Of a DNA stretch of 64,000 nt, positions 33,154 to 45,398 are shown piece by piece. Source of the stretch: Atrina japonica (lineage: Eukaryota > Mollusca > Bivalvia > Pterioida > Pinnidae); assembly GCA_030159075.1 (NCBI GenBank), contig BROG01000048.1, positions 1,364,001 through 1,428,000 on the forward strand, read 5' to 3'. The notes below the pieces were generated by a model. The model had not been told where the DNA came from and searched no databases. It was given only the letters and a program-made list of their open reading frames with translations. Every line of letters starts with the position of its first letter. The stretch's first letter is position 1. Both the position numbers and the translations under genes were made by a program.

Positions 33154-33167
33154 CCCCCCCCCCCCCC
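33154..33167. repeat. poly(C) run of 14
   Basis: gaac-run-aga in an otherwise AT-rich context. Run length is likely to be uncertain in sequencing. Confidence 0.9.
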
Positions 33168-33194
33168 AGAATAAGTAGAATGTCCTTATAACCC

Positions 33195-33815
33195 ACTATA
33201 TCAATCATCATACAATATATCAATGATTGCACAATACATTAATGATTATACAATATATCAGTGATTATACACTATATCATACAATATACATGTATCAATG
33301 ATTTTGCAACATATTACTGATCATACAATATATCAATGATTGTACAATATGATAATGATCATACAATATATTAATGATTGTACAATATTTCAATGATCAT
33401 GCAATATGTCAATGGTCATACAGTATATTAATGGATCATTCAATATATATCAATGATTGTACAATATATCAATGACCATGCAATATATCAATGATTATAC
33501 AATATATCAATGATTATACAATATATTTTAATGGATTATACAATATATTTATGATTATATAATATATCAATGATTGCACAAGATTAATGATCATACAGTA
33601 TATCAATGAAGAAATAATATAGCAATAATTGTACAATATATTAATGATAGTACAATATATTAATGATCATATATATCAATGATTATATAATATATTAATG
33701 GATTATACAATATATTTATGATCATATAATATATCAATGATTGTACAATATTTTAATGATTATACAATATATCAATGATCATATGATATATCAATGATTG
33801 TACAATGTACAATTA
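33195..33815. repeat. 20-21-bp AT-rich minisatellite (atatatcaatgattatacaa)
   Basis: About 29 diverged units with 'caatgat' and 'tacaatatat' as constant parts. Stops occur in every frame. Confidence 0.92.
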
Positions 33816-33840
33816 TTGCCCCTGTTGTAGGGAGACATGA

Positions 33841-33922
33841 GGATCTGTTTATCCAGGGCATGCCATATTTCTTGAGGGCGAAGCCCTGTGGGAATATGAC
33901 TTATGATGGGTAAATAAGTCCT
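33841..33922. repeat. imperfect palindrome with GGGC-GAA-GCCC centre
   Basis: Arms of about 39 bp fold on the centre gagggcgaagccctg (loop GAA, 33880-33882). The outer parts also pair: ggatctgtttatcca against its partner ggacttatttaccca on the other strand. One frame is open across it between AG and GT, but the symmetry explains the sequence better than an exon does. Confidence 0.6.
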
Positions 33923-35204
33923 GCTGTTGCTGGTATAGTAAATTACTTCCTTATGACTCATACACTGCCATGTTTATCGATTTCAAAATTTAACCATTAG
34001 TTCAGCCCCCTTCAGTTACGTCAGTTCAGTTTCTGTTACACTTTTGGCACACCTAAAATGTCTAAGTCAATCAACTATGGCCCAGCTAGAACCTGATACA
34101 TGTACATTTATTGTTTTGACACCAGTTCTCATGTTTAACATGTCCAAAAGACAATCTTTGCTTTTGTGTTTACTTTAATAGTTTGTCATGGGATTGCAAA
34201 TCTGTAAAACAAGTTTATGTATTGATTTAACCTGTGATTGACTGATTTGTCAGTTTTCATCTTGTGCATATATAGAAGAGATATGTTACCTTAAGTGCAG
34301 TTTTGTGTTTATTGTTTTCTGTATAACTATATATAATGTATGTATGTATAAAGACAAATGGTTGTCAAACTAAATATTTTATGTGGCAGAACCATATATC
34401 AGGTGTCACACGGATGAGTATGCATGTACCCATTGAGAGCACTGATAGCATCTCTTTTATACATTTCCTATCACCCACATCGGTTTCAGTTTCTGCTATG
34501 TGCAATTAAATCTGTATGAGAAATTTACAGACTTCTGATTAATATCCAAAGTGAAGTAACATCGAAATACAGTAAAACATTGATTGTTGAAGTTTAGCAA
34601 GGACCACCTGGAAAAATTTTATATATCAGGACTTTGACTGACAACTGTTAATTTATAGAGAACCATACCACTTGTAATTTCAAAGGTTCTACAGGGTGTA
34701 TGTGACTGCTTTAGAATTATATATGACATATTAAAACATGATATCTTACGATTAGTGCTAAAACTGAAGTTGATTTTTTAAATCAAAATAACAGTTACAT
34801 CATCTTGTATGTTGGTATTTCACCTCAACTAGAAATACATCAACATATATGACAATAGCATTAACTAGAAACAAAGACGTTAACGTTATCATTTTGTACA
34901 TGCATGACTGTGAAGTTTAACTACTCTTTTACGTGCAGCAATGTGATGTTGGACTTTTTCATGGAGAATGCACGATGTGTACAATCAACATTTCTAATTA
35001 CTTTTATATTTGAATTATTGACTACTCCCACCATATGAACACTATGATGGTTGCTATGATGGTCATGATCTATATAACAATTGTTTCACATCAGATGAGT
35101 TTTCTCATTAGAATTAGACTCTTAATGAAATAAAAAATGTTTGCAATTAATTTTGTATTTGTTTAGGTGGTCTTAATGTAACCTTTTGGGATTTGTTGCT
35201 TTTA
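33923..35204. other. AT-rich spacer
   Basis: Holds a fragment of the GACCACCT-type repeat at about 34568-34615. A Cys-bearing open stretch after 'ctcttttacgtgcag' at 34939 lacks a convincing donor site and is not called. Confidence 0.42.
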
Positions 35205-35515
35205 TTATTTCTCATACATGGGATTTGTTGCTGTCCTTTATAGTTTATTTTACATGGGATCATTTATAGTTTATCATACCTGGAATCATTTATAGTTTAT
35301 CACACCTGGGATCATTTATAGTTTATCACACCTGGGATCATTTACAGTTTATCACACCTGGGATCATTTATAGTTTATATTATATGGGATCATTTACAGT
35401 TTATCACACCTGGGATCATTTATAGTTTATATTATATGGGATCATTTACAGTTTATCATACATGGGATCATTTATAGTTTATATTACATTGGATATATAG
35501 TTTATATTACTTGGG
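35205..35515. repeat. 26-bp minisatellite (gggatcatttatagtttatc)
   Basis: About 11 units, with 'acacct' or 'tatat' alternating after the quoted core. Confidence 0.92.
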
Positions 35516-35689
35516 ATGTTTCTAGTTTCTTTATGGTTAAAAAAATTTTTTTGCTTGTGTTTGAAAGAGAAAATCATCATGTAATTTTTTCACAAGTGTA
35601 AATCCAATACTCTTTTCAAAAATTACTAAAATCATTTGTTGTATCACTGATCTTCCATAAATAGCGTATGCATTAAAGTGACCAAAAAT

Positions 35690-35950
35690 GTTGCTGCCCA
35701 CTGGTTTCTATTGCTGCCCACTGGTTTCTGTTGTAGCCCACTGGTTTCTATTGCTGCCCACTGGTTTCTGTTGCAGTCCACTGGTTTCTGTTGCTGCCCA
35801 CTGGTTTCTGTTGCTGCCCACTGGTTTCTGTTGCTGCCCACTGGTTTCTGTTGCAGCCCACTGGTTTTTGTTGCTGCCCACTGGTTTCTGTTGCAGCCCA
35901 CTGTTTTCTGTTGCTGCCCACTGGTTTCTGTTGCAGCCCACTGGTTTCTG
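35690..35950. repeat. 20-bp minisatellite (ttgctgcccactggtttctg), 13 copies
   Basis: Almost perfect. Open on both strands in several frames because the unit has no stop in any register. The minus frame with repeated KPVGSNRNQWAATETSG-like words (35644-36003) and its overlaps are therefore not genes. Confidence 0.97.
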
Positions 35951-36950
35951 AACATTAGACAAACAGTCTTGTTGTGCATCATCTTGTACATATAAAAGGA
36001 CATCTTTATTTAGATAATAGTTTTTTAAGAGAAAAAATGCTTCTTGATACTGGTACAAACTCTACATACAATATCATCAAAAGAAATTTACAGTGTTAAC
36101 GTGAATTCTTTGAAGATCTCTGACCCCTTTCATAGAATATTATTTACAATATTATCATAAAAGATATTCACACAATCTTATTGGCAATCTTTCACCTTCG
36201 AACAATTATTTGTCTATTCCAATACAACGGTCTAATGTGCTGAGAATGTTGATTTCACACAAAAGTGATAAATAGAATTGAATTTTCAAAATTTTAATTC
36301 TAAATAACATAATATTTAATCTTTTGTTTGTCACAATAAGGAATTGAATTAAGTTTACTGTAAACTTAACATTGTGTGTTGTTATCAATCAAATATAAGA
36401 ATTGGTGATAATTCGTATTCAGAAATATAAATCATGAAATCAAATTTATCAAGATTGTTTACATTGTTTACAAAGAATTTGAGAATTACCTGATTTCTAA
36501 TTCAGGTATGACAATGGCAAATACAAATTGTGGTCAATAAAACAGGTATATTTGATAGTTTAAACTATTAAATTTTAATTTAGCTTCTTCAAGCAACAAA
36601 AGTGTTTTACATGGGACAAGTAGCTCCTTTTGCATGTTTAAATAATCAAATACAGAGAGGTACCAGTGTCCGTACAAGTTTAAAGTGCCAAAATGAAAAC
36701 TTTTATATATATTTCAAACAAGAGAAAGTAAAATCGACTTGTGTAAATCTTTGTAACGAGAAAGATCAATATAGGCTTTGTGATTGAATGTCGCACAATA
36801 TAACATGGAGGTGTGATCGGGCCGTAACTGTTAGTGTACTAAAGCTTGTGTTACATTTTCATACATGTTATTTCTTATAAACTTTTGTATCACACCCCAG
36901 ACACATATTCTCCCACATTAGTACCTGTGTGTATACATCTTTTTGATCTG
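35951..36950. other. spacer with one cysteine-bearing open stretch
   Basis: At 36602-36787 a plus frame of 61 codons ends ...STCVNLCNEKDQYRLCD before TGA and lies in a locally CpG-richer patch (36665-36830). An acceptor-like 'caaatacag' precedes its second half. It might be a terminal exon of an unknown gene; evidence is weak. Confidence 0.25.
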
Positions 36951-36954
36951 TGGT

Positions 36955-37065
36955 GGTGACAGTTTGAGACAAGTGGGGACAGTTTGGGACAAGTGGCAAC
37001 AGTTTGCAAAGGTGGTAATAGTTTGGGACAGGTGGTGACAGCTTGGGACAAGTGGTGACATACAC
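36955..37065. repeat. 20-bp minisatellite (gacagtttgggacaagtggt), about 5 copies
   Basis: Short array. The minus frames with CPKLSPPVPN words are by-products. Confidence 0.85.
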
Positions 37066-37429
37066 TTCTACACATATGTGTATGTACACATGGTACTAAT
37101 CTCTGCAGGTGATAGTGGATGGCAAGTGGTAAGTACATTTATAAACTGTGTGGTGCAGTTGGAGACCTGTCATTGTACTTATTGATAATAATCCATGCTT
37201 TAGAAATTGATATCTTGTGCTTTTTTTTTATTTTACATATGAGCATTGACTGTTTTCTTCAGCTTTTGTGACTATCAACTTCTTGAACCATTCACTTGTT
37301 GAGATAGTGTATCTACTAACTCCTGTTGTTCAGTTTGTTTGAGCCACCCATGTCTGTTGGTCCATCCTGTCAAGATTTTAAAGTTTTAAAATTGCTCACT
37401 ATTCACCTAATAATGGTTTAATAGGTAGA

Positions 37430-37640
37430 GAACATGGTAGGGGAATGCTTCACAGGTAGGGGGCATGCATTGATTCATCAATACTCTCAGAATGCTTCCT
37501 ATGTAAGGGACATGTATTAATTCATCAATACTGTCAGAATGCTTCTCAGGTAGGGGACATGTATTTATTCATCAATACTGTCAGAATGCTTCTTAGGTTA
37601 GGTAACTTGTATTGAGTCATCACTCTCAGAATGCTTGTTC
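37430..37640. repeat. 47-bp tandem repeat, about 4 copies
   Basis: 'attcatcaatact.tcagaat' recurs at 37473, 37520 and 37567, each followed by 'gcttc...ggtaggggacatg'. A single further unit sits at about 44988-45030. Confidence 0.9.
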
Positions 37641-39019
37641 TTTTTTTAGGTGGGTTGGGGTATTATGGATGGGTACATAGTCATTGTAACAAATGAATTC
37701 TCACCATTATTATTGAACATGAAGCAATCGTCCTATAGATACCTACTGGCTATCTATTGTTGCTACATACATCCTATTTGTTCAGTGTTACATGTATCAC
37801 TCAGTCTATATCTATAGGTTTATTTGTAGTCTGTATCAGTCACCAAGATTATCTTATATTTAGACATGTAAAGAGATGACTTAACAGTCAATTGTAAGCA
37901 TTAACAGAGATAATTTGATGTTCAAATTAGCAGGTACAAAGATATTTTAGTTTTCGATTTAAACATTAATTACATGTTCAGTGTAATTAACCTCACGACC
38001 ACCTCTACTACATTTTAATAATTTTCACTCGTTCATTTGAATAGATAATAATGAGAGATTTTAATTATTAGACAACTTATATCAGCCACTACATTGTACA
38101 CTACAGTTCATTATAAACTACAATTTCGCTTCATTTGAAATATCGAAGATTTTCTAATTTCTGAAGTGAGTCGCATGAGAGTAGTTTTCAGTTTCTATAT
38201 ATATATGACAGAGATAATTTATTATCCTTTTACTAAGATGGTTTAGATACTGACAGGTTTAGATACTGACAGAAAATTTTAAATGTACACAGATTAGATG
38301 CTGACTGTAAATAATTTGGTATTTTAGATAATGGTAGTTAATCAAGTACTGATATAGTATGATACTTTGATTCTTCATATGCTGAACCTGGGTTCAATTT
38401 ATCGTTATAGTATTTTGCCCCCACACCCCCACCACCACCACCAATTGTTGGTACAAATTGTCTTGATATAAGAAACAACATGTATGGTTAATGGGTGGGG
38501 TTTTAAAGATATTTGACTATTAGTGAATGGACGGTGCCAAGTATGACCCCAGGGATTATTGCTTTGCACTTATTATTTTGTCTTGACATAAGAAACTAGA
38601 AGAAATATGATTTTTGCGTGAGGGTCTCAATAGTTTTCAAGATATTGACCATTTTTGGGATTTCTGCTATTTAGTCTTGATATAAGAAATGAGAACAAAT
38701 ATGACGTTTAAATGGAAGCTTTCAACATATTTGGCCACTTGTATGCAACACATCAAACTCCCTGGACAAGGTAAATTTCTAGGTGTAATCAGAGGGGAAA
38801 GGGGCTTTGACACCTCTCCCCTCATCTATTTGGTTGTAATATCACATATTTTTTGTTTAATTGTTTGCATTTTGCATAAATATAAAAAGTACACACAGGG
38901 TTAAAAATATCATGGGGATCAAAATATCATATGACATCAGTATTCAGTGATGATAATTACAAAGAAAATTGAGTATTCAGTTTACATGCTACCAGAGAAA
39001 TTTTTTCTTAAAAGTACTG
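37641..39019. other. AT-rich spacer
   Basis: Around 38450-38700 'cttgatataagaaac' and 'cttgacataagaaac' recur about every 120 bp, hinting at an old tandem repeat. A short G/C-rich 'cccccacacccccaccacca' is at about 38419-38440. No gene recognised. Confidence 0.42.
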
Positions 39020-40400
39020 GAATTCAATTTAGATACTGACAGAATTAATTTAGTATTTATCTTATACACTGACAGAATTGATTTTGTATTCAATTTCGAC
39101 TTTATTTGAGATAATTTCGTTTTCTAGAGACATGGTAAAGCATGATTTACTATTTACCACCAATCCAGCTAAAGAGTACATACCACAAGTTCAAGCTAGT
39201 AGGATAAACCATAACATAGCCAGGTAGAGACATCATACAGCATGCTTTACTGTTCAGTAGACATCCAGATACTGACTGAGATAATTTAATGTTCTACACA
39301 CATGTAGATACTGACAGATAATTTAGTGTTTTAAAGACAAGTAGATACTGACAGAGATAATTTAGTGTTCTAGAGATATGTAGAAACTGACAGATGATTT
39401 AGTGTTCTAAAGACATGAAGATACTGACAGAGATAAAGTAGTGTTCTAGAGACATGCATATACTGGCTGAGATAATTTAGTGTTCTAGAGACATGTAGAT
39501 ACTGTCAGAGATAATTAATTGTTTCAGAGACATGTAGATACTGACAGATAATTTAGTGTTCTAGAGACATGTAGATACTGGCTGAGATAATTAAAAGCTC
39601 TAGAGACATGTAGATACTGACAGAGATATTTTAGTGTTCTAGAGACATACAGATACTAACAGAGATAATTAAATGTTCTAGAGACATACAGATTCTGACT
39701 GAGATAATTAAATATTCTAGAGAAATACAGATACTGACAGATAATTTAGTGTTCTACTGAGACATACAGATACTAACAGAGATAATTAAATGTTCCATCG
39801 ACATACAACTACTGACTGAGATAATTAAATATTCTAGAGAAATACAGATACTGACAGATAATTTAGTGTTCTGCTGAGACATACAGATACTAACAGAGAT
39901 AATTAAATGTTCCAGCAACATACAGATACTGACTGAGATAATTAAATATTCTAGAGAAATACAGATACTGACAGATAATTTAGTGTTCTACTGAGACATA
40001 CAGATACTAACAGAGATAATTAAATGTTCTAGAGACATACAGATTCTGACTGAGATAATTAAATATTCTAGAGAAATACAGATACTGACAGATAATTTAG
40101 TGTTCTACTGAGACATACAGATACTAACAGAGATAATTTGATGTTCCAGCAACATACAGATACTGACTGAGATAATTAAATATTCTAGAGAAATACAGAT
40201 ACTGACAGATAATTTAGTGTTCTACTGAGACATACAGATACTAACAGAGATAATTAAATGTTCCAGCAACATACAGATACTGACTGAGATAATTAAATAT
40301 TCTAGAGACATGTAGATACTAGCAGAGATATTTTTGTGTTCTAGAGACATACAGATACAGAGGTAATTTAGTTTCCAAGTTCAATACTGACAGACAATAA
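39020..40400. repeat. 39-bp minisatellite with a 117-bp higher-order period
   Basis: The basic unit is around 'gataatttagtgttctagag' and 'catacagatactgac'. From 39754 to about 40300 the marker 'ctactgagacatacagatac' (once ctgctgag) occurs at 39754, 39871, 39988, 40105 and 40222, exactly 117 bp apart, that is three 39-bp units amplified as a block. Units before 39690 are not organised this way. Confidence 0.93.
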
Positions 40401-41035
40401 CGTATTTAGTTAGCTTAATACATGTACATGATATTGAAAAAATAAACGAAGTTTAGATAATTCCCAGAATTATAAAGCATTCAGTATAGGCTGAATAAGA
40501 TAATTTAGTATTCAGTATATAGATAGTGGCAGAGATAATTTAGGAACTTAGAGAGATAATTTGGCATTCGGTATAGTTATCTGAGTGTTAACTTTTTCTG
40601 TTTCTGTTCATTTACATATTTATTCTTTTGCACCACATGTTGACAGTTGAGGCTCCACATTATGTGTTTAGCAGAAACTTTTTCCAACAAAATATCATTA
40701 AATTATTTACCCTTGACAAAAGGTTGTGATCATCAGTAGTTTAGGTTAAATATTTATTTACAAAAGGCACAGAAACCTGAAGTCCCACTAAATTTGTTTG
40801 TGTATTTTGTATTATGATCAGGAAAAAGAAAATAAATAACCCTTGTGTTACATATGGCATAAATCCACTCTAATTTGTGCTTTGGATCTATGCTGTATAG
40901 CATTAGTGAAAAAATCTCAAAGTACAGTGAAAAGATTTACGGTAAGTAAAAAAAATCTCAAAGTACAGCAAAAAAATCTCAAAGTGAGGTGAAAAAGATC
41001 TCGGAAATATGGCCATTGATCAGGACAGACATCCA
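40401..41035. other. AT-rich spacer
   Basis: A small 'aaaatctcaaagtacag' triplication lies at about 40909-40990. Nothing else recognised. Confidence 0.42.
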
Positions 41036-42178
41036 GGTCAGTACAATATGATATTGAATATACATGTACATGTGCTTACATAGATGCAGAATTGATCAGG
41101 ACAGACATCCGAATCAATATGATTTTGTATATACTTATGTTGATAGGACATAGATCTGAGGACTGACATATGAGTTAATATGATTTTGTATACACTTATG
41201 TTGATATGACAGTGATCAGGACAGACATCTAAATCAGTATTATATTGTATATTGACCTATTGCTAACTGCCCCACATGACACCTTTTGGCAGACTTTTCA
41301 ATTATGATGTCACAGTTAAATGGCCTGTCAAACAGACCATGTGTCACTTGGTGATAGGTCAATTTCTCATGTTGTTACCACATTGATCAGTACAGACATT
41401 TTAATCAGTATTGTATATACTTATGTTGATATGACGTTGATCAAGACAAACATTCTAGTTGTATTATGTTGTATATATTTATGGTAATACAACATTGATC
41501 AGGACAGACATTTGAGTCAGTATTATATTGTATATACATATGTTGATATGATGTTGATCAGGACAAACATTCTAGTTGTATTATGTTGTATATATTTATG
41601 GTAATACAACATTGATCAGGACAGACATTTGAGTCAGTATTATATTGTATATACTTATGTTGAAATGACATTGATCAGGACAGACATTCTAGTCAGTATT
41701 ATATTGTATATACTTATGTTGATATGACGTTGATCAAGACAAACATTCTAGTTGTATTATGTTGTATATACTTATGGTAATACAACATTGATCAGGACAG
41801 ACATTTGAGTCAGTATTATATTGTATATACTTATGTAATGTTGATATGACGTTGATCAGGACAAACATTCTAGTTGTATTATGTTGTATATACTTATGGT
41901 AATACAACATTGATCAGGACAGACATTTGAGTCAGTATTATATTGTATATACTTATGTAATGTTGATATGACGTTGATCAGGACAAACATTCTAGTTGTA
42001 TTATGTTGTATATACTTATGGTAATACAACATTGATCAGGACAGACATTTGAGTCAGTATTATATTGTATATACTTATGTAATGTTGATATGACATTGAT
42101 TAGGACAAACATTCTAGTCGTATTATGTTGTATATACTTGTGGTAATACAACATTAATCAGGACAGACAATTGAGTCA
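41036..42178. repeat. 61-bp minisatellite with a 122-123-bp higher-order period
   Basis: Two alternating unit types, 'gatcaggacagacatttgag' and 'gatcaggacaaacattctag', form blocks seen at 41732, 41854 and 41977. A MITE-like repeat is inserted near the left end (41251-41363). Confidence 0.92.
41251..41363 (+). mobile_element. MITE-like foldback repeat nested in an array
   Basis: Perfect 10-bp inverted ends attgacctat / ataggtcaat, with a longer imperfect inverted match inside. The body (acatgacaccttttggcaga, then attatgatgtcaca) is shared with 180-346 and with 1-62. 113 bp, no coding capacity, no clear target duplication. Confidence 0.62.
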
Positions 42179-45117
42179 ATATGATTTTATATATTCCCAT
42201 GTCAAGTCTGCATTGCAGTTCAAATTTGGCCAAATTTGCAGCTGTTTGTGTTAAATAAACACAACATGCCTTTTTGTTATCTTTTTGTTGCAGTCTATAT
42301 GCATTTAGCGACTTTTTGTAATACCAACTAACACAGCTTGCTTCATGGATCATACATCTCTTCAATCTCTCTACAGGGAAATTTTCAATCTATGGAAATA
42401 TCAGGGCTTGTCATTTCAAATCACATTCTTCAGTTTTCAGATAGGGAAGTCTTCTTGAAATTTTCAATTATATTTTATCAATATCTACTTGCATACTTAT
42501 AATTATTTATATCATGCAAAGAGAAACATTAAGAAATCTTGAGCCCAGTTATTATCAAGTAAATGTGATTCAATAAAGATCTGATTTTGTTTATCATAAA
42601 TCACACGCTGAAGTCATTGTATTTCTAAAATCTCTGAACTTCTTCATTTAGGTTTTTTGTGCATCTGCATAGCTTCAAAATAAAAACTTCATCTTTACTT
42701 GAATTCTGCATCAATAAACAGTAAAAGTATGTTTGCATTTTTATGTTTATATTGATATGTATTGCTTCGTTTACACTGGAAATTTCATTCATGCTCTAAA
42801 ACAGACCCTGTAAAACATTGCACATTAGATGCAAATGTGATTTAGAACAGCATTTTGCTGCCCCATAAAGATATTTTAATCTTAAAAAAATTTAATTTTC
42901 ACTTGTAATTTCAAGAAATTAACCTAGAATGTCTGTATTAAAATTTATAGATTTCAAGAGAATAACCAAAATTCTTGAGATAATGACATATCTGCAAATT
43001 TTAAGCAATATCTTAAAATATTTGAATTTATCTCAAACTTCATAGATAAAATCTCCAAATGTTTACTTCAGATTTAAAACTTTATGTAAATGTCTCAAAG
43101 TTTTTGAGATGATAATAACATGTGGCCAAATTGTGCTTCTATAATCATTCAAGATATTTCTATGATAAAAAAGAATTGGATTATAATTAAACATTACTTA
43201 AAGATTCAGTTGTAGATGGGGTATAGCCTACAAAGAAAAGCTCTTACTTGGATGAGCACATAACACACATAACATTGGTGTATTTGACAATTTTTGTTAT
43301 GTCACCATGGCTCGCTTGAACTGTACTAACATAATGTTGGCGCATGTGACATTCTTTGGAATGTCACCCTCGCTTCATATCTTTGTAAAATGAGTGGATG
43401 ACATTGAAAATTTTCACATGTCTCTCAATCAATCAGATTACAAGATTTTAACAGAAGGTATAATGGGCAGTATTGTCTGAATATTTTTGTTACAATTCTT
43501 TTTTATATTGACTACAATTTTTATTTTATCTATATATATTTCTTAATAACAGTCTTGATGAGACATACATTTTCCTAGTGTGTTACATGAAAGTCATGGA
43601 TGTCAATTCTGTCTATTTCAATAGTTTTTTACATTTGTGGCATGTCAAGGTTAATTATAGGTGTGTGTAGCATGCATAAAATACCAATGATATCCTACTA
43701 AACCTACTAAAATACAAGGTAGGTCAGTGCCATGCTACACCTGGGGAAAAATAAAACAAACCAATCTGAATATTTTATACTTCTTCTCTTCGTATAATCT
43801 ACAGTTTGTTACAAAATTACCTACATATTTGTGTATCTGTACAGAGGCACCTCAGGTTTAAATTACCATACTACATTATAGATATTATAAATATTATGCC
43901 AAAGTTACAGTTTTACTAAAACAAGTGATAATGATATTGTTTCTGTCAATAAGACTTCATCAGTTCAGCCAAAATTTTAAAAGGTGTAAAGTTCCAAAAG
44001 AGAAAGTGGTATCAAACAAGGTCAAGTACTAAAACCAAATGTATTGGCAAATCTGTATAAGAGTAACCACTGTAAACAGAGAAGATTTTCTCGCACCTGG
44101 GATAGATGGATCTAGTTTTTTTTTTATTAGTGCTGCAAAATTCTGCAAAATTCTATCTGGATTCAGAACACTTTGTATCTCTACATGTTTATAATCATGG
44201 TGGATCAAAGAGATTTTGGTGTTGATAGTTTACATTGTTAAAATTTGTTATCAGTTACACATAAATCTTACTAAATTTGTTTGAAAATAAACAAATATAT
44301 ATGTATATAATGTGGGTTTATATTTATTTGCGTATGATGGATGAAAAAAGTGTAAGTGACATGGTTACTAAAATGATTTTTACATATATAAACAAACATG
44401 ATTTCAAGCTTTCCATGTGTGAGAAAAATAATCCAGCACCACATTTGAGTTTCAGATGGAAAAATATCAGTCTCAGGCGCCTCAGTTGTGACTTGTTGAT
44501 CCACCCCACCCTCGACTGATATTTTTTAGACCCCGTACCGGTTTTGGTTTAAGTTTTTCAATGGTTCACCATTCATTTAATTAGTATTAATACTATAGGT
44601 TAGGGGTCGAACATTAATGTTGGAGGTTGGAAGAATACTTTGCTATACATGTTTTGGACTTTTTTTGCCCCAAATCTGGGTAAAGGTCTAAAGTTTCTTC
44701 AATGGTTCATTTCAATGTATTAGGATGAGTAAAAGGTTCTTTTGAGGTCGAACATTAATTTTAAAACTTTATTTTCTTTTCTTCTTTTTTGACATTTTGG
44801 ACAAGATAATAACATGAAATTTCAGACATGGTTTCACATTATGATGGACTTTCATATATGTAACAGGGTTTTTGTCATTTGAATTTGGGCATTATTGATC
44901 ATCCAACCCATTAGCATTACACAAAACCTACAGATTTCCTTGGCATCTCCAATCAAGCCAAGGCTGGTGTTAACATAGGGGGTGGTAGAGGACATGTATT
45001 GATTCATCAATACTCTCAGAATGCTTGTTTATCTGGAACTCGAATTGGAGTTAGATTCTATAAATTGTACATTTTGTATCAAATAATGAGCAAGTACTAA
45101 AATACCAGCTACTGGAT
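42179..45117. other. AT-rich spacer
   Basis: Largely unique. A diverged pair of about 66 bp ('ggtgtatttgac..tttgttatgtcacc' and 'ggcgcatgtgacattctttggaatgtcacc') is at 43270-43375. One copy of the 47-bp unit of 37430-37640 is at about 44988-45030. Opposed short frames at 44271-44519 have no motif. Confidence 0.42.
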
Positions 45118-45398
45118 TTATGTATATCTCAGTCGATAGCGCACTCGACTCTTGATTGTAAGGTCATGAGTTTGAATCCAGCCGGTGGCAGGTTTGTTTC
45201 CTGTCCTTTGGACTGAGACAGTAAAAAATGAGGTCCTGTGTCACAGTAGGTGTCAGCACGTTAAAGAACCCTCACTGCTCAATGGTCCTAAGTACCGAGC
45301 ATAGGCCAAAATTTGGAGCCTTTCATCAGCATTTGGTGACTCCCCATATGAGTGAAAGATTCTTGAGTGAGACATTAAACAACAATAAACAAACATTA
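45118..45398 (+). mobile_element. tRNA-derived SINE, apparently full length
   Basis: The tRNA-like head has an A box (tatctcagtcga, 45125-45136) and a B box (agtttgaatcc, 45169-45179) at tRNA spacing. A body (gtcctgtgtcacagtaggtg ... gagcataggccaaaatttgg) and a 3' tail (gagtgagacattaaacaaca, then ataaacaaac) follow. Pol III-transcribed, non-coding, mobilised by a LINE in trans. The tail wording is of a type common in mollusc SINEs (from memory). Confidence 0.8.

Noticed and set aside
33835..33905. Apparent exon between 'cctgttgtag' and 'gtaaataagt'
   Set aside because: One frame is open, but the sequence is half of an imperfect palindrome, which explains it better.
34939..35020. Cys-rich open stretch after 'ctcttttacgtgcag'
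   Set aside because: No usable donor site and an early stop; no partner exon.
35644..36058. Repeat-protein-like frames (KPVGSNRNQWAATETSG and SVAAHWFLL words) on both strands
   Set aside because: The perfect 20-bp minisatellite is open in every register; no initiation context, splice sites or composition independent of the repeat.
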